Shown: piece by piece, positions 38,759 through 49,020 of the stretch
Numbering within the stretch: position 1 is the stretch's first letter
Layout of the letters: each line of letters starts with the position of its first letter
Source of the DNA: Rhynchopus sp. YZ270_cl-10
Taxonomy: Eukaryota > Euglenozoa > Diplonemea > Diplonemida > Diplonemidae
Direction of reading: 5' to 3'
NCBI GenBank assembly: GCA_964035575.1
Contig: OZ037921.1
Span: 516,501-580,500 of the forward strand
Length of the DNA: 64,000 bases
Notes under the pieces: generated by a model
The model's database searches: none
The model's input: only the letters and a program-made list of their open reading frames with translations
Told to the model about the DNA's origin: nothing
Position numbers and translations under genes: made by a program

Positions 38759-39254
38759 AAGAGAAACGTTAAAAGGTGGACTGCAAAGCGAATGAGTCTT
38801 GGAGAGGGGGAGAAAGAAAAGGTGAAAGATGAGTATGCTTGTGCGTAAATCATCTACATCAAGAAATAGAACAAAAAGTGAATTGTTGAAAGATCCAATA
38901 AATGCGGACATTTTTTTGTATTTGTTTTTGTACATATACCCTTCTAGCATTCGCCGCAAGAAAGACTGAATGTTTTGAAGAAAATATATACTGCACCAGA
39001 CCGTTGTATTATTTTTTACTGTTGAATAAATTAAAGGAAACTTGAAAAGATGAAAATATCTCTCTCTGTGCACACACACACACACAATGGGGCCATATTC
39101 TGCGCAAGAATTTCTCCCATTGATTAGCAAACACACACACATTATCTATTTAAGAGTAGGCAGGTGCACCCCAAAGGGTATTATTTGTCATGTAACAAAA
39201 CATCGGTTCGTTGTGTACGGTTCTGAACAGAAATTAGAAGCGCGAAATAATAAA

Positions 39255-39300
39255 AACGTTTGTTGATGGACCAAAGCCAAAACTGCGTGTCTTGGTCACC
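39255..39300. repeat. Hairpin repeat, type 1, stem changed
   Basis: GATGGACCAAAGCC, then AAAACTGCGTGTC, then TTGGTCACCTC. Stem GACCAA/TTGGTC is fully paired though different from other copies. Confidence 0.6.
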
Positions 39301-39825
39301 TCGAAAAATTAAAAATTAAAAGTGAAGTTGGTACCTCCCTCTGTGATGAAGGCACCTAAAAGAAAGAAAGGAATAGTTGTTGATGCAGGCACCTCTGACT
39401 GACCAGCCATCCGGGAATGAAAGCACAACAAAAAAAAATCTGGCAAAAAGGAGACCCCTCATTTTTTTTACCATTTTTCGCTATTTTCGTTATCGCTGCA
39501 GTTCACAAAAAATAAATCAAAGAAACGGACTACCCCACACGACGTCAACGAAGAAGAACAAAAGGAATCCAACCCGCATATGAAGAGAGGGGGTGGCAAT
39601 CGGCTGAGGGATATGGGCATGGGGAGGGGAGACAATCACCTCGCCTTAGAGATTGCTTTGTAATCATATACGGTTTTGGTGTACCTTTTTTCCTCTTGTT
39701 TATTTTGTTGGCAAACCCTCAGGGGTTTGCTTTTGGGGAACAATTTTTTGTTTCTTCTTAACCTTGCAAAGAGAAGCCGCCTCACCGTACACCGGACGCA
39801 GTTTTCTAGGAAAAAAAAATAATGC

Positions 39826-41870
39826 TCACATAAACTTTTTCAATTCTTCAATCTGTTTGAGAACCGCACTCTTCGCGGTGCCACCGGTAGATTGCCGGCG
39901 CTCTACCGAGGTTTGGAACGACCACACCTCGCTGATGTCTTTGTCAAATTTGGGGTGAATTTTTTTGAGTTCAGGCAGACTCAGCTCTGCTATACTACAA
40001 CCCTTCGCCTCCGCAATCCGCACCACAGTTCCCACTAGGTGATGGGTCTCTCTGAACGGCAGCCCTTTGCGCACCAGATAGTCTGCCACATCGGTTGCTA
40101 GCAGATCATGCGACAAAGCTGCCTTGAGCTTGGCCTCATTGACCTTGAATGTCCCAACCACACCAGTAAGAACCTGCAGACACAGCTTCAAGGTATCCGT
40201 CGCATCAAAGACACCCTCCTTATCCTCCTGCAAATCTTTGTTGTAAGTGGACGGCAGTCCTTTCATGCAAATCATCAAAGAGGTCAGCGATCCGATCACC
40301 CTTCCGCTCTTTCCTCTCAAAAGCTCCATGGAGTCGGGGTTCTTCTTCTGGGGCATGAGTGATGATCCGGTCGAGTATTTGTCAGCTAAAGTGACGAACC
40401 CAAACTCTGCACTGCAGTAGTTGCAAAGGTCCTCCGCAATGCGGCTGAGATGCACCATCATCAGACTCGATGCAAAGAGAAATTCTGCCGCAAAATCACG
40501 GTCGCTTGTCGAGTCCAAACTGTTGCGTGTTGCCCCCGCAAACCCAAGTCTCTCACTTAAATCCTCTCTATCCAATCCAAACGGATTTCCTGCCAATGCG
40601 CTGGACCCCAAAGGGCATAGAGTAAGCCCCTCCTTGCTGTTCTGGATCCCTTCGAATCGTTCGAGGTCTCTTACCCAGGCCCAGCAGTGTGCAAGCAGCC
40701 AGTGTGAAAAACGGATGGGCTGCGCACGCTGAAGGTGGGTGTACCCAGGGAAGATAAGGTCGAGGTGTTCCTCGGCACGCCCGACAGTGGCAGTGATGAG
40801 TTCTTTGATGAGGGCTTTGATGGTGTCGATTTCGCTGCGCATCCTGTAGAGCAATGGGGTTTTGAAGGAAGGATGGATTCAAAGTTTTAAAGAGAGTCAA
40901 ATAACCCAAATAATAGCGAATAAATTTACCCCAAAATAAGGGAAAAGTCACTTAGTGCCCAAGTTTGTTGTACCCATTTAGGATAATACCCAGTGGGTAT
41001 TATCCTAAATTATTTTGGGTATTATGGGTACTGGGTACTGGGTACTGGGTACTGGGTACTGGGTACTGGGTACTGGGTACTGGGTACTGGGTACCCAGAG
41101 AAGGCACCTTGACAGCAGCGAAGGCGCAAGACAAGGTATGTAAATATGTTTAACTTTCGTGGTGAATATTCAACAAAATAAGGCCGTCGACTCGTATTTC
41201 CTCCAAAAAGTCTCCAGAACAATATTTTACACCCTCAGGCCAACTTATTTTTAAAAGAAATCACCTTCTTTAATTTCCCCACCACTCACAACTTTACCCC
41301 AAAATAATTTAGTGTACAAATATTGGCTGAATGGGGGGAAAGTGCGGAAAAAGTGCGTATCACTCCCCTTCAGCCACACCAAAATAACGTTTTTTTTTTC
41401 CCACCACAATTTTGGCTGTTTCAAAGTTATCGAATAACAAAGTAATTTGTAGCCCCTTTATTTGCATTTTTCCCCCCATACCACAAACGGAAATCAACTG
41501 CAACCTGGTCGTTTCTTGAGCGTCCGGTGTGGAGTTTCCCTGCAACGTGGCTGCCGATTTCATCCGAGAGCTGTCTTTCATTTGCCGTATGAATGTCTTC
41601 GTCGCCGGATTGAAGCTTGAAGGTACCGTCACGCCATCTCTTGCGGACGGTTTTGATTCCATCTTGGATTGTTGTGTTTTCGGCAGAGGTGATGAGCCTC
41701 AGCTGCTCTAACGAGTCTGCGTAGGCAGCAGACCCGTCCAGGTCATTATCGTATAACCGCTGGTCAATCGGGATCGAGTCGTTGAAGCGCTGCATCAATG
41801 CATCAACACCCTCAGCAAACCTTCCCCCAGTTTGAAACAGTCCACCTCTATCCCCTCCATTAGCCGTCAT
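39826..41870 (-). CDS. ASL: Argininosuccinate lyase
   Basis: Exons 41482-41870 and 39826-40843; the product is 468 aa, normal length. It splits argininosuccinate into arginine and fumarate, the last step of arginine synthesis, in the cytosol. Exon 1 holds the substrate-binding blocks (DIHTANERQL, GKLHTGRSRNDQVAVD). Exon 2 holds IFPGYTHLQRAQPIRFSHW and the fumarase-superfamily signature SSLMPQKKNPDSMEL near 287-301, with the catalytic Ser loop. Splicing at G/GTATGG and CTACAG restores DFRLWMRSEID. The intron is 638 nt, far longer than the other introns here, and is packed with repeats. Confidence 0.95.
40844..41481 (-). other. Repeat-filled intron of the ASL gene
   Basis: Inside are a perfect hairpin around TAGGATAATACCCA (40977-41008), about nine tandem units of GGGTACT (41025-41093), and at 41325-41390 the block TGAATGGGGGG, AAAGTGCGGAAAAAGTGCG and CCTTCAGCCACACC, which is shared with the TTAA element at 13368-14192. 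The intron has therefore taken up a related element. Confidence 0.7.
41025..41093. repeat. GGGTACT tandem repeat
   Basis: About nine head-to-tail 7-bp units GGGTACT with no visible variation, inside the ASL intron. Confidence 0.9.
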
Positions 41871-42104
41871 TATCCCTTTTTGTGTTTCTGATAAGGTGTT
41901 GTATCGTGAGGGAGGGGGGGGAGAAAAAAATCGTAAAAAATAAATGTGCTTTTATTTTGTCTGGGGGAGATTCAGGGCAGGATTTTGGAATGGGGTGTGG
42001 GGGGAGAGGGGAGAGGGGAGGCGGGAGGGGTGTGTGTGGAGGTGGGGTTGCTGAGTGAGTTGATTGGGAGCTTTTTTGTCATTTTTTTTTTGTTTTGTTT
42101 TGTT

Positions 42105-42215
42105 TTTTTGTAAGGACCCGCTAGGGAACTTAGACTCAATGTCGGCCGAAGCCTTTTTTTTGTACTACGGAAGGGACAGGCGTCAGTCGTCCTGAACCCT
42201 TGAGAGCAGCTTTTA
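42105..42215. repeat. SINE-like repeat, copy 1
   Basis: AAGGACCCGCTAGGGAACTT, then CAATGTCGGCCGAAGCC, a T tract, GTACTAC.GAAGGGA and CGTCCTGAACCCTTGAGAGC. Copy 2 is at 44057-44195; fragments lie at 35458 and 42945. Confidence 0.7.
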
Positions 42216-42836
42216 TGAAAGAACCCTTTTACCAGGCTAATTTTCTCGCGAGTGTGGAACACTCCTCGGTGCTTCTTTTCTGTTGCAAGGGGTTTGTGTG
42301 TAGCTTACGGTTTTTTTTTAGGTGCCCTTCTGGCAAGAGAGATGAAGCGTGGTGGAGGGGAAAACACGTGCGTGGGGGTGCAGCCCTCACACCCCCCTAA
42401 GGCGTGGCAAGAGTTCATCGACTCTGGGCTAACAACCAGCTTTTTTTTTTTTTTTTTTGAGAAGAATCGAATAGTGAGTTGCCACCTGTGCAAGCTCCGC
42501 TGTCTTTTGAAAAAAAAAAAAAGAAAAAAAAAAAATCATTATTTTAGGGAACAAAAAGCATCCTGGAAGCTCCAAGAAAAATGGAGTCGGTGAGCTAAGA
42601 GGAAGTTTCCTTCCTAAACGTGCACACAACTGGCAAAAAGGGGAGGTGTCGTCACTCACTTGTATCATTGAAATACCATTGCTTACCAATGGTACACTAC
42701 AATACTGTTGCCTCTGTTTTATTTTGGTGACTTTCCTCGTTTGTTAGTGAGCGCAGTTTCTCTCTCTTTTGGAGTTTGCTTGTAGACAATCGCTTGCAAA
42801 GACAATAAAAAAAGAAAAAAGAACAAAAAAGCAAAA

Positions 42837-42920
42837 ATTGTGTGACTTTCCAAAAATATGTGTAAAAAAAAGTCCTTTTTGGGCCTAGGGTATACCCCAA
42901 ACCCTAATACAAATCACACA
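42837..42920. repeat. Short inverted-repeat element, copy 1
   Basis: Starts TGTGTGACTTTCC and ends AAATCACACA, with AGTCCTTTTTGGGCC and TAGGGTATACCCC inside. Confidence 0.55.
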
Positions 42921-43640
42921 AAAAAAAAAACAATTTTGTTGTGTCGGCAATCGCCTAAGGACCCGCTTGGGGAACCTAGGGGACGTTATAGCCTTGTTGT
43001 GTTTATGATAGGGTGGGGGGTGGGTGTTGTACTAAATTGTGGGGAGAAGAAAAGAAAAATCGTAAAAAAATAAATGTGATTATATTTGTCTGGGGGGGGG
43101 AGATTCAGGGCAGGATTTTGGAATGGGGTGTGGGGGGGAGGGGGGAGGGTGTGGAGGTGGGGTTGCTGCATGAAGTTGAATGGGAGCTTTTTGCGGCATT
43201 TTTTTTTTTTTAAATTTTTTTGTGTCGACAATCACCTGCTAGTGCAGGATCTGCGAGGTTTTGTGAAGGTTTTGATATGTTTGCTTTGTGATCTTGTTTG
43301 TTTGATTGTTTGTTTGTTTTTTTTTTTTTTTGCTTTGTTTTGCAGGGTGTTTGCTCTTGTTTGTTTTTTTCTCTTTTTGTCTTTTTTTTAAATTGGGGGA
43401 TGTTTGTTTTGTGGGTGGGTATTGTTTCTAAGTTTGTAAACCTCAAGTCAAAGAGAAAGGATGCGTTACTTTGTTTAAGATTACGCCTTATTCACGATCT
43501 CCCAACTAAGAATCTTAGCTTAATAGAAAAAGAGGTGGATGAGGGATTCGAGGCTGAATTCATTGCAGTACGCACTTTCTTTTTTTTTTTTTTTGCGCGT
43601 ACTTTGCCCCTCCCCCATTCAGCCACACCAAAAAAAGCAA

Positions 43641-43730
43641 AAATGATGTGATTTCCCCAAAATAGGTGTAAAAGGTCCTTTTTAGGCCGTCTAGGGTATA
43701 CCCCCTAATACGAATCACATCACAAAAAAA
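43641..43730. repeat. Short inverted-repeat element, copy 2
   Basis: Starts GATGTGATTTCCCC and ends GAATCACATC, with GGTCCTTTTTAGGCC and TAGGGTATACCCC inside; same unit as copy 1. Confidence 0.6.
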
Positions 43731-44056
43731 GTTACTTGTGTCTCTTCGTGTTGATAAGTATCGTGTTGCATTGCAGCATCCACATGACTTGTATGATCAC
43801 TGAAGTACAGAAAAACCCAAATCGTCTCGTTTGATTGTTGTGAACATGTCTTGTAGAATTCTGTGAAGTTTGTGGACTGGTGCGGAGCACAGACATGGGA
43901 TGGGAGGGGCTGTCTATAGGGGGTGGGGTTGGGTTGCTAGGGGGTAAAAAGAACTGGTGAGGGATACTTATCCCCTTCATCGCGACAGAAACTTTCCTTG
44001 TATATTGCATATCCCCAAAAAAAAAACCAAAAAAAAAAAAAAAATACCAATATTGT

Positions 44057-44195
44057 TGCGTCGACAATCGCCTGAGAACCCGCTAGGGAACTTGGCGTCT
44101 GTACTCAATGTCGGCCGAAGCCTTTTTTTTTTTTTTTTTTTGTACTACAGAAGGGATAAACGTCATTCGTCCTGAACCCTTGAGAGCAGTTTTTA
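44057..44195. repeat. SINE-like repeat, copy 2
   Basis: Begins GCGTCGACAATCGCCTGAGA, then the same order of blocks as copy 1 with a longer T tract. Also matched at its start by 42940 (GTCGGCAATCGCCTAAGG), 43222 and 57975. Confidence 0.7.
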
Positions 44196-44204
44196 CAATA
44201 GTTA

Positions 44205-44715
44205 TTGGAGTCGATTAAAGTAGCCATACAATTTACAGTGGGGCGGGGAAGGTAAAGCATCTCTTTCATGCCGTGACGTAAAGTCGCTTTCCTGTTTGCG
44301 AAGACTTTTGTATCTCCACTTTGTGTGGGAGTGGAAAGTAGTGTTTATTGCCACTTTATTGCTATTTTCATAAAATGGTGGGTTTCCGTGTACCCTAGCG
44401 GCCATTTTATTTTTTTGGCCATGACCAACCAAAAATGGCTTGTGAAGGACATTGAGAACACCGAGTTCATCTCCACATCCTTAGAATCCGCCTTCAGCAC
44501 ATCAGAGGCAAATCCTGCGGAGGGGGTGTCCACTGTACCAGGGTTGCAGGGTTGCAGGGTCGATGCTAGGCTAGCCATGATGTGTGGGAGCTTGTAGACT
44601 GAGTTCACTCCGGGCTGCTGGGTTTTCACAGAATGCTTGGATGCGTGACACTGCAGGACGAAAGCGGGGTGAAGAAGCTGTATAATAATTGTATGGCTAC
44701 GATAATCCACTCCAA
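44205..44715. mobile_element. TA-flanked element with about 30-bp TIRs (mariner-like)
   Basis: TA at 44203-44204 and 44716-44717. The ends are inverted: TTGGAGTCGATTAAAGTAGC on the left and TTGGAGTGGATTATCGTAGC (complement) on the right, both continuing CATACAATT. The inside has a minus-strand frame (44345-44710) with coding-like composition. Confidence 0.65.
44345..44650 (-). other. Coding-like frame inside the TA-flanked element
   Basis: The frame reads SLASTLQPCNPGTVDTPSAG and onward through SDVLKADSKDVEMNSVFSMS to KWPLGYTETHHF. A CTGCAG acceptor-like site lies at its upstream edge. No domain recognised; probably a captured or degenerate exon. Confidence 0.3.
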
Positions 44716-45200
44716 TAAAATTGCGTATTGTAATACAAAAAGCAGCCCTTACATCTTGACCGTGTGCTTTTCCTTGCGTGTTATTATTGCCTCGAGCGCA
44801 ATCCTCATACTACCTTCACTTCGCTCGGACAGTTAAACAATGCTCGGAAAAAAGCAGCTTAGATTAAAGTGCTACTTTATATTACTCCGATAAATAGTTA
44901 TTTTTTTCCCTGTGAGTAATTAGGGACATAAAGCTGTAATTTGCGACAGTTTTTTTTTTTTTTTTGTACCGCACAAATTCCTCCACGAAAAGTGAGTACT
45001 GTACTCAATATCGCCCAGGGCTTCCCACAGGGGGGACCAGGGGGGACCACTGGTCCCCCTGGGGGAAAATAAAAATAATAAGGGGGGACCAGGGGGGACC
45101 AGCCTGCCCTTGAGTGTTCCGAGGCTGCCTATTAGGAATTTTCCACATTTTTTTTAATTTTTCCCACCCTCCCGTCCCCGCGCATCCAAATACAGGCAAC

Positions 45201-45422
45201 TACACGACGGTGATGTACAGTACATTACAAGTGAAGTTACATGTAACGTTACAAGTGAAAAACCGTTACAAGTGAGTTACAAGTGAGTTACAAGTGGGAT
45301 ACATGAATTACAGGCAAAATCAGGTTGTAACTGGTGGGTTACAAGTGAGTTACATGTAACAAAAGTTACATGTAACTCACTTGTAACTCCACTTGTAACA
45401 CCCGTTACATCACCGTCGTGTA
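45201..45422. repeat. TIR-bounded TTACAAGTGAG array
   Basis: Ends TACACGACGGTGATGTA and its perfect complement. Between them are about a dozen units of (G)TTACAAGTGA or its complement TCACTTGTAAC, plus GTTACATGTAAC palindromes. Lies in the left part of the hAT-like element. Confidence 0.75.
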
Positions 45423-45434
45423 ACAGGGGGAAAA

Positions 45435-45584
45435 GATGGCACCAAAAAAGTCCTCCGGACCAAGACAGATTTCCATAATGGAATTTGCAAAGCGACCGGC
45501 GGAGTCCCAGTTATCGGCTCAGGCTCCGAAGAGGCAGAAAATAACGGTTGCAAAGAACCACGAGTATGCCTCATGGGCAAAGTG
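45435..45584 (+). CDS. 49-aa ORF with PIP-box-like motif in the hAT-like element
   Basis: ATG at 45435 directly after the array. The product is basic: MAPKKSSGPRQISIMEFAKR and then QAPKRQKITVAKNHEYASWA. It has NLS-like clusters and QISIMEFA, close to the PCNA-binding box Q-x-x-hydrophobic-x-x-aromatic. It may be the remaining N-terminus of a transposase. Short and without relatives known to me. Confidence 0.35.
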
Positions 45585-45830
45585 ACCCCGTCACAGCCAG
45601 AACGCGACTCAATTGGTCAAACGCCGAAGGAAAAGGAAGCATGCAGCATGGCAAAAGAAAAAAGTAGCGTACCGTGCGCCTGCGGCGCAAGATTGCAAGC
45701 CACCCATGACATAGTGTGGCTGTAAAATGTGCAATTTTAATCACAGTATTTTGAAATGTTGCGTACCGTGGCTTCGCCAGGAACCTTTGCCATGACTGTC
45801 GTTTCTTTTTGTAGATGTCTATACGAGGAA
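45583..45830. repeat. Shared segment with 48780-49020, copy 1
   Basis: Shared blocks: AATTGGTCAAACGCCGAAGG, AAAAGTAGCGTACCGTGC, CTGCGGCGCAAGATTGCAA and TTGCGTACCGTGGCTTCGCC. About 80% identical by eye. Lies inside the hAT-like element 45016-46129. Confidence 0.75.
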
Positions 45831-46129
45831 ACGTCTGCACGCTACCGACCTGACATATTTTTTCTTATTCCGCAAAGGTGGGGAACGTGAGATGATATGC
45901 AATATGCGAGTTAATGCAGCAGTTTTAACGGTTTGCCGGGACATTTTCGCCGAAGTCGAAAATTTTTTTTGACCACTTAAAGTGCGTAAAGGCGCGTAAC
46001 GTAACGTAGCGTCAGCGTTAATGCTACACACCACACAAATTAAAATCATTGAAAAAAAAAAAAAAATTCCACCTTTTTTTGGCTGGTCCCCCTGGGAGGC
46101 CAAAACCCCAGATCCTGCGGGAAGCCCTG

Positions 46130-46805
46130 TCGCCATCAAAAAAAAAAAAAAAAGAAATAAACCTTGCAAGGCCGCGCGATGAAAACCAGAAAAACCGGCA
46201 AACGGCGCGGGGGGGGGAAACCGATCCTATACCCTGTGATTAGTACAAGTGAGACAAAAAAATCTTTTTACCATTAAAGAAATGGGACACATGGGGAATC
46301 ATATGGTCAAGACAAGTGGTATGTCGGGTGGGGAATAGCAGGGTGTGTTTAAAAGAAAAATAATTAATATTTTTTTGTGGGAAGGGGGGAGGGGCGATGG
46401 TGGTATTGATTTCAAAGTAACTATACTCAGACGAACACACCGTCAGCAGCAGAAAAAGAAAAAGAAAATTTAAAAAACCTTTTTTTTTTTTTTTTTACGT
46501 TCAATTTCAAAAATGGCAGGCAACGTACATCAATACTCACTTTTGAAAATAGAAGAAGAGTCGAATTGCTTTAAAAGAGGAAAAAAAAAAAAGAAAAAGC
46601 CTTCTTCACTTTTTATAAAAGTGCATTTTATATTCGTTACAGGTAAAGTACTGACTCGGGGGCACAGGTGGAGAAAAAGGGGGAAAATAAATGTCAAGGT
46701 GCAAACGCCTAGAGAACAGCTCAGGTCACATCGCAAGGAAAATTGGGGGTTTAGAGGGGTTGTGTGAAATCTTCCACAACTGGATTCGCTTTTTTACTTG
46801 GTAAT
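46130..46805. other. Gene-free spacer between two CAGGG-type elements
   Basis: A-rich and T-rich runs and a weak GTGCAAACGCCT hairpin-family copy near 46697. No gene seen. Confidence 0.45.
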
Positions 46806-47073
46806 CAGGGTTTCCGCCAGAATTTGGGGTTTCAGGAATTGGGGGGACCAAAAATCCCCCCCCAAAAAAAAAAAATCCCCCCCACAAAAGCGGTCGTCTC
46901 TCTCCCTGCCAGCCACAGAGTGGAGAGGCGAAGGGTGCTGTGGGGGGAGGGAACTGCGAAAAAAAAATTTTCGAGAAGGGTAGAAAGGGAGCCCCCCCTG
47001 TAAAAATAGGTTTTCTGGAAAAAATATTGGGGGTGATCACGGCCCCCCCCCGTCCCCTTTGACGGAAACCCTG
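46806..47073. mobile_element. 268-bp hAT-like MITE
   Basis: Inverted ends CAGGGTTTCCG(C/T)CA. Flanks TGGTAAT (left) and TGGTATT (right) look like a target duplication with one difference. C- and A-rich interior, no coding capacity. Confidence 0.6.
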
Positions 47074-47938
47074 TGGTATTCGCTCTCGTCACTATAGCGC
47101 TGCCGAAGCAGTGTGGCTGCACTTTTTGTTCTATCCAGCGTAAACCCGGGACCGTGTCCCGGATGGTGACATTTTTCACGTAAGGTAAGGAGATGGTACA
47201 TTGGCAAGTTCTGGCCCAGGCCTGTATCCTTTCTCCCGTCTTTTTTTTAGGGGTTTTTTTTATGTGAATAATTGTACAGCCCCGCCAGGATTTTGAGTTG
47301 TGAAAAAGTTCTGTTGATGGTCTCAAAATAAAAATAAAAAATCGCGCCGCGTGAAACCCCCTGCAAATGCCTCATGAAATCAGGGAAGAGCAGCTAAAGG
47401 AGTTGCTGAACCTCCCTGCAGTGGGAGGCAGAGGTGGGTGACATTCGCAAGAACAGCATCACGCTGAACGCGTCCACCCCCCACCCCCACACCCCACTTC
47501 CATGGACTATATTTCGACTGCTAGGGATAGCCCACACCTGTTCTCAAACACACACACACACACACACATGGGGTCATATTCCGCAAGAATTACCCCTATT
47601 AGTTATCAAACACACACCAAAAGATACAACCTCAAGAGTCATTAGCCACATAGTTACTTTGTTTTTTTTTTGATAACTAATGGCCCTGTCCGGAGACCAA
47701 GACCGTTCCGTATACAAAGTAGCCCAGGACTAATGACATTTTTTTGAGGGGCGTATATTTTAGCTGCACGATTTTTCGAGGGAAAAAAAAGAAAGAAATC
47801 ACTGAAACCTACCGAGCACAGGCGTGAATTATTTTGAGTGTTTAAGGTAAGTTTCGTGTAAAACACAGGAAATTGTGTGGTTGTTAAAGGACACCATAAC
47901 GTTTCAAAGGGGGGTAAATAAAATGGACATGAATGCAA

Positions 47939-47973
<35 letters not shown>

Positions 47974-48268
47974 AAAAAAGCCAGGGTAGATCCTTAGCGA
48001 AAGTGAAAATAAGGATTCGAGATTTTTTATTTTTTTTTCCTTTTTTTTTTTCCCTTTTTTCTCTGGCCCATTTTTTTGGTTACCTACTAATTTCCAGGCA
48101 CAGAGTGGCACCACCACGGTCCGCAATCGATCCGGAAAGTCAAAATAAGGGGGAAAACAAAAGGAAAAAAAAATAAAAGTTCGCTACCGTTTTTTTTGGC
48201 TGGCCTTCGGCCCGCCCCTTAATGCCCCTTTAATATTTGTCTTCAGTTCATAAGACAAGGACCAATGA

Positions 48269-48460
48269 GTGTCAATTCTCAGTGTCACCTTGCACAAGAC
48301 GATTTTGAAGCATAACCTTGAAGAACACAATTACTATGTCCGCAAACCTGCAAAGCGGACCATTGTAAAAAGGTTGGTGCTGAGGGTGGAGGTTTCGAAG
48401 AAGTGCGTGTGTGTTAAAGGTCGGGTATGGGTCACCTGTACGGAGTATGAGATCCAGTAA
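48269..48460 (+). pseudogene. Tc1/mariner-like transposase fragment
   Basis: The frame ILKHNLEEHNYYVRKPAKRT followed by IVKRLVLRVEVSKKC resembles the second helix-turn-helix region of Tc1 transposases (RTVRRRL.E.GL..R.PAKKPLLTK....RL..AK). Only about 60 codons remain. The start codon shown by the frame is not biologically meaningful. Confidence 0.4.
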
Positions 48461-48779
48461 TAAAGACTTCAACCGGACCAAGGCAGAAACACAACACTGT
48501 TCGGCCAAAATCCAAAAACCCATAGGGGCCCCAGTATTGTTGTCGAAAATCCCCACTTAATTTTTAGTGAGATTTTGAACTTTGCCCAAAAACTGCGAAA
48601 AAAAATTTCCGCTCGCTGCGCTCGCGGAGGTTCACCCAATGCTGTCTCGCCCACCCAAACTGCTGGTGCATCGGCACTACCTATTTAATTTTGAAAATTT
48701 TCTTGCCGGGCACTACCACTTTTTTTCAGAATGTTTCTAGAAAGTATTACCCTTGTCAGAGGGCGCAGTGTCCGACAAG

Positions 48780-49020
48780 GGTCACAGCCAGAATGCGATT
48801 TAATTGGTCAAACGCCGAAGGAAAAGGAAGCATGCGAAAGAAAAAAAGTAGCGTACCGTGCCTGCGGCGCAAGATTGCAACCCACCCTTCCCATGACTAG
48901 TTTGGCAGTAAATATCTGCAATTTTGAGCGCAATTTTTAGAAATGTTGCGTACCGTGGCTTCGCCATGGGTGCCGCGACCGCCGTTTCTTTTTGTAAATA
49001 TACTGAGGTCGCTGCGTGTG
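48780..49020. repeat. Shared segment with 45583-45830, copy 2
   Basis: Same block order as copy 1, inside the hAT element 47982-49442. The two host elements have different termini. Confidence 0.75.

Larger units (their letters stand above)
38543..39825. other. Intergenic gap with hairpin repeats
   Basis: Copies at 38711-38758, 38826-38852, 39048-39085, 39255-39300, 39322-39362 and 39779-39810. A CA run lies at 39070 and again at 39130. No gene is supported. Confidence 0.55.
41871..44204. other. Gene-free stretch of diverged local duplications
   Basis: Several pairs: 41915-42080 with 43050-43215; 42105-42215 with 44060-44195; 42837-42920 with 43641-43730. A plus-strand frame around 43445-43580 (SKRKDALLCLRLRLIHDLPT) looks coding-like but has no start, end or relatives I know. 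Confidence 0.6.
45016..46129. mobile_element. hAT-like non-autonomous element with 5-bp target duplication
   Basis: Inverted ends CAGGGCTTCCC(A/G)CAGG; TCGCC lies on both sides (45011-45015 and 46130-46134). CAGGG termini are typical of hAT. Five bases is shorter than the usual 8-bp hAT duplication, so the superfamily is uncertain. Inside are the TTACAAGTGAG array (45201-45422), a short ORF (45435-45584), and a segment shared with 48780-49020. Confidence 0.65.

Noticed and set aside
41025-41093. GGGTACT array as a CRISPR-like array
   Set aside because: Perfect head-to-tail units without spacers; a simple tandem repeat.
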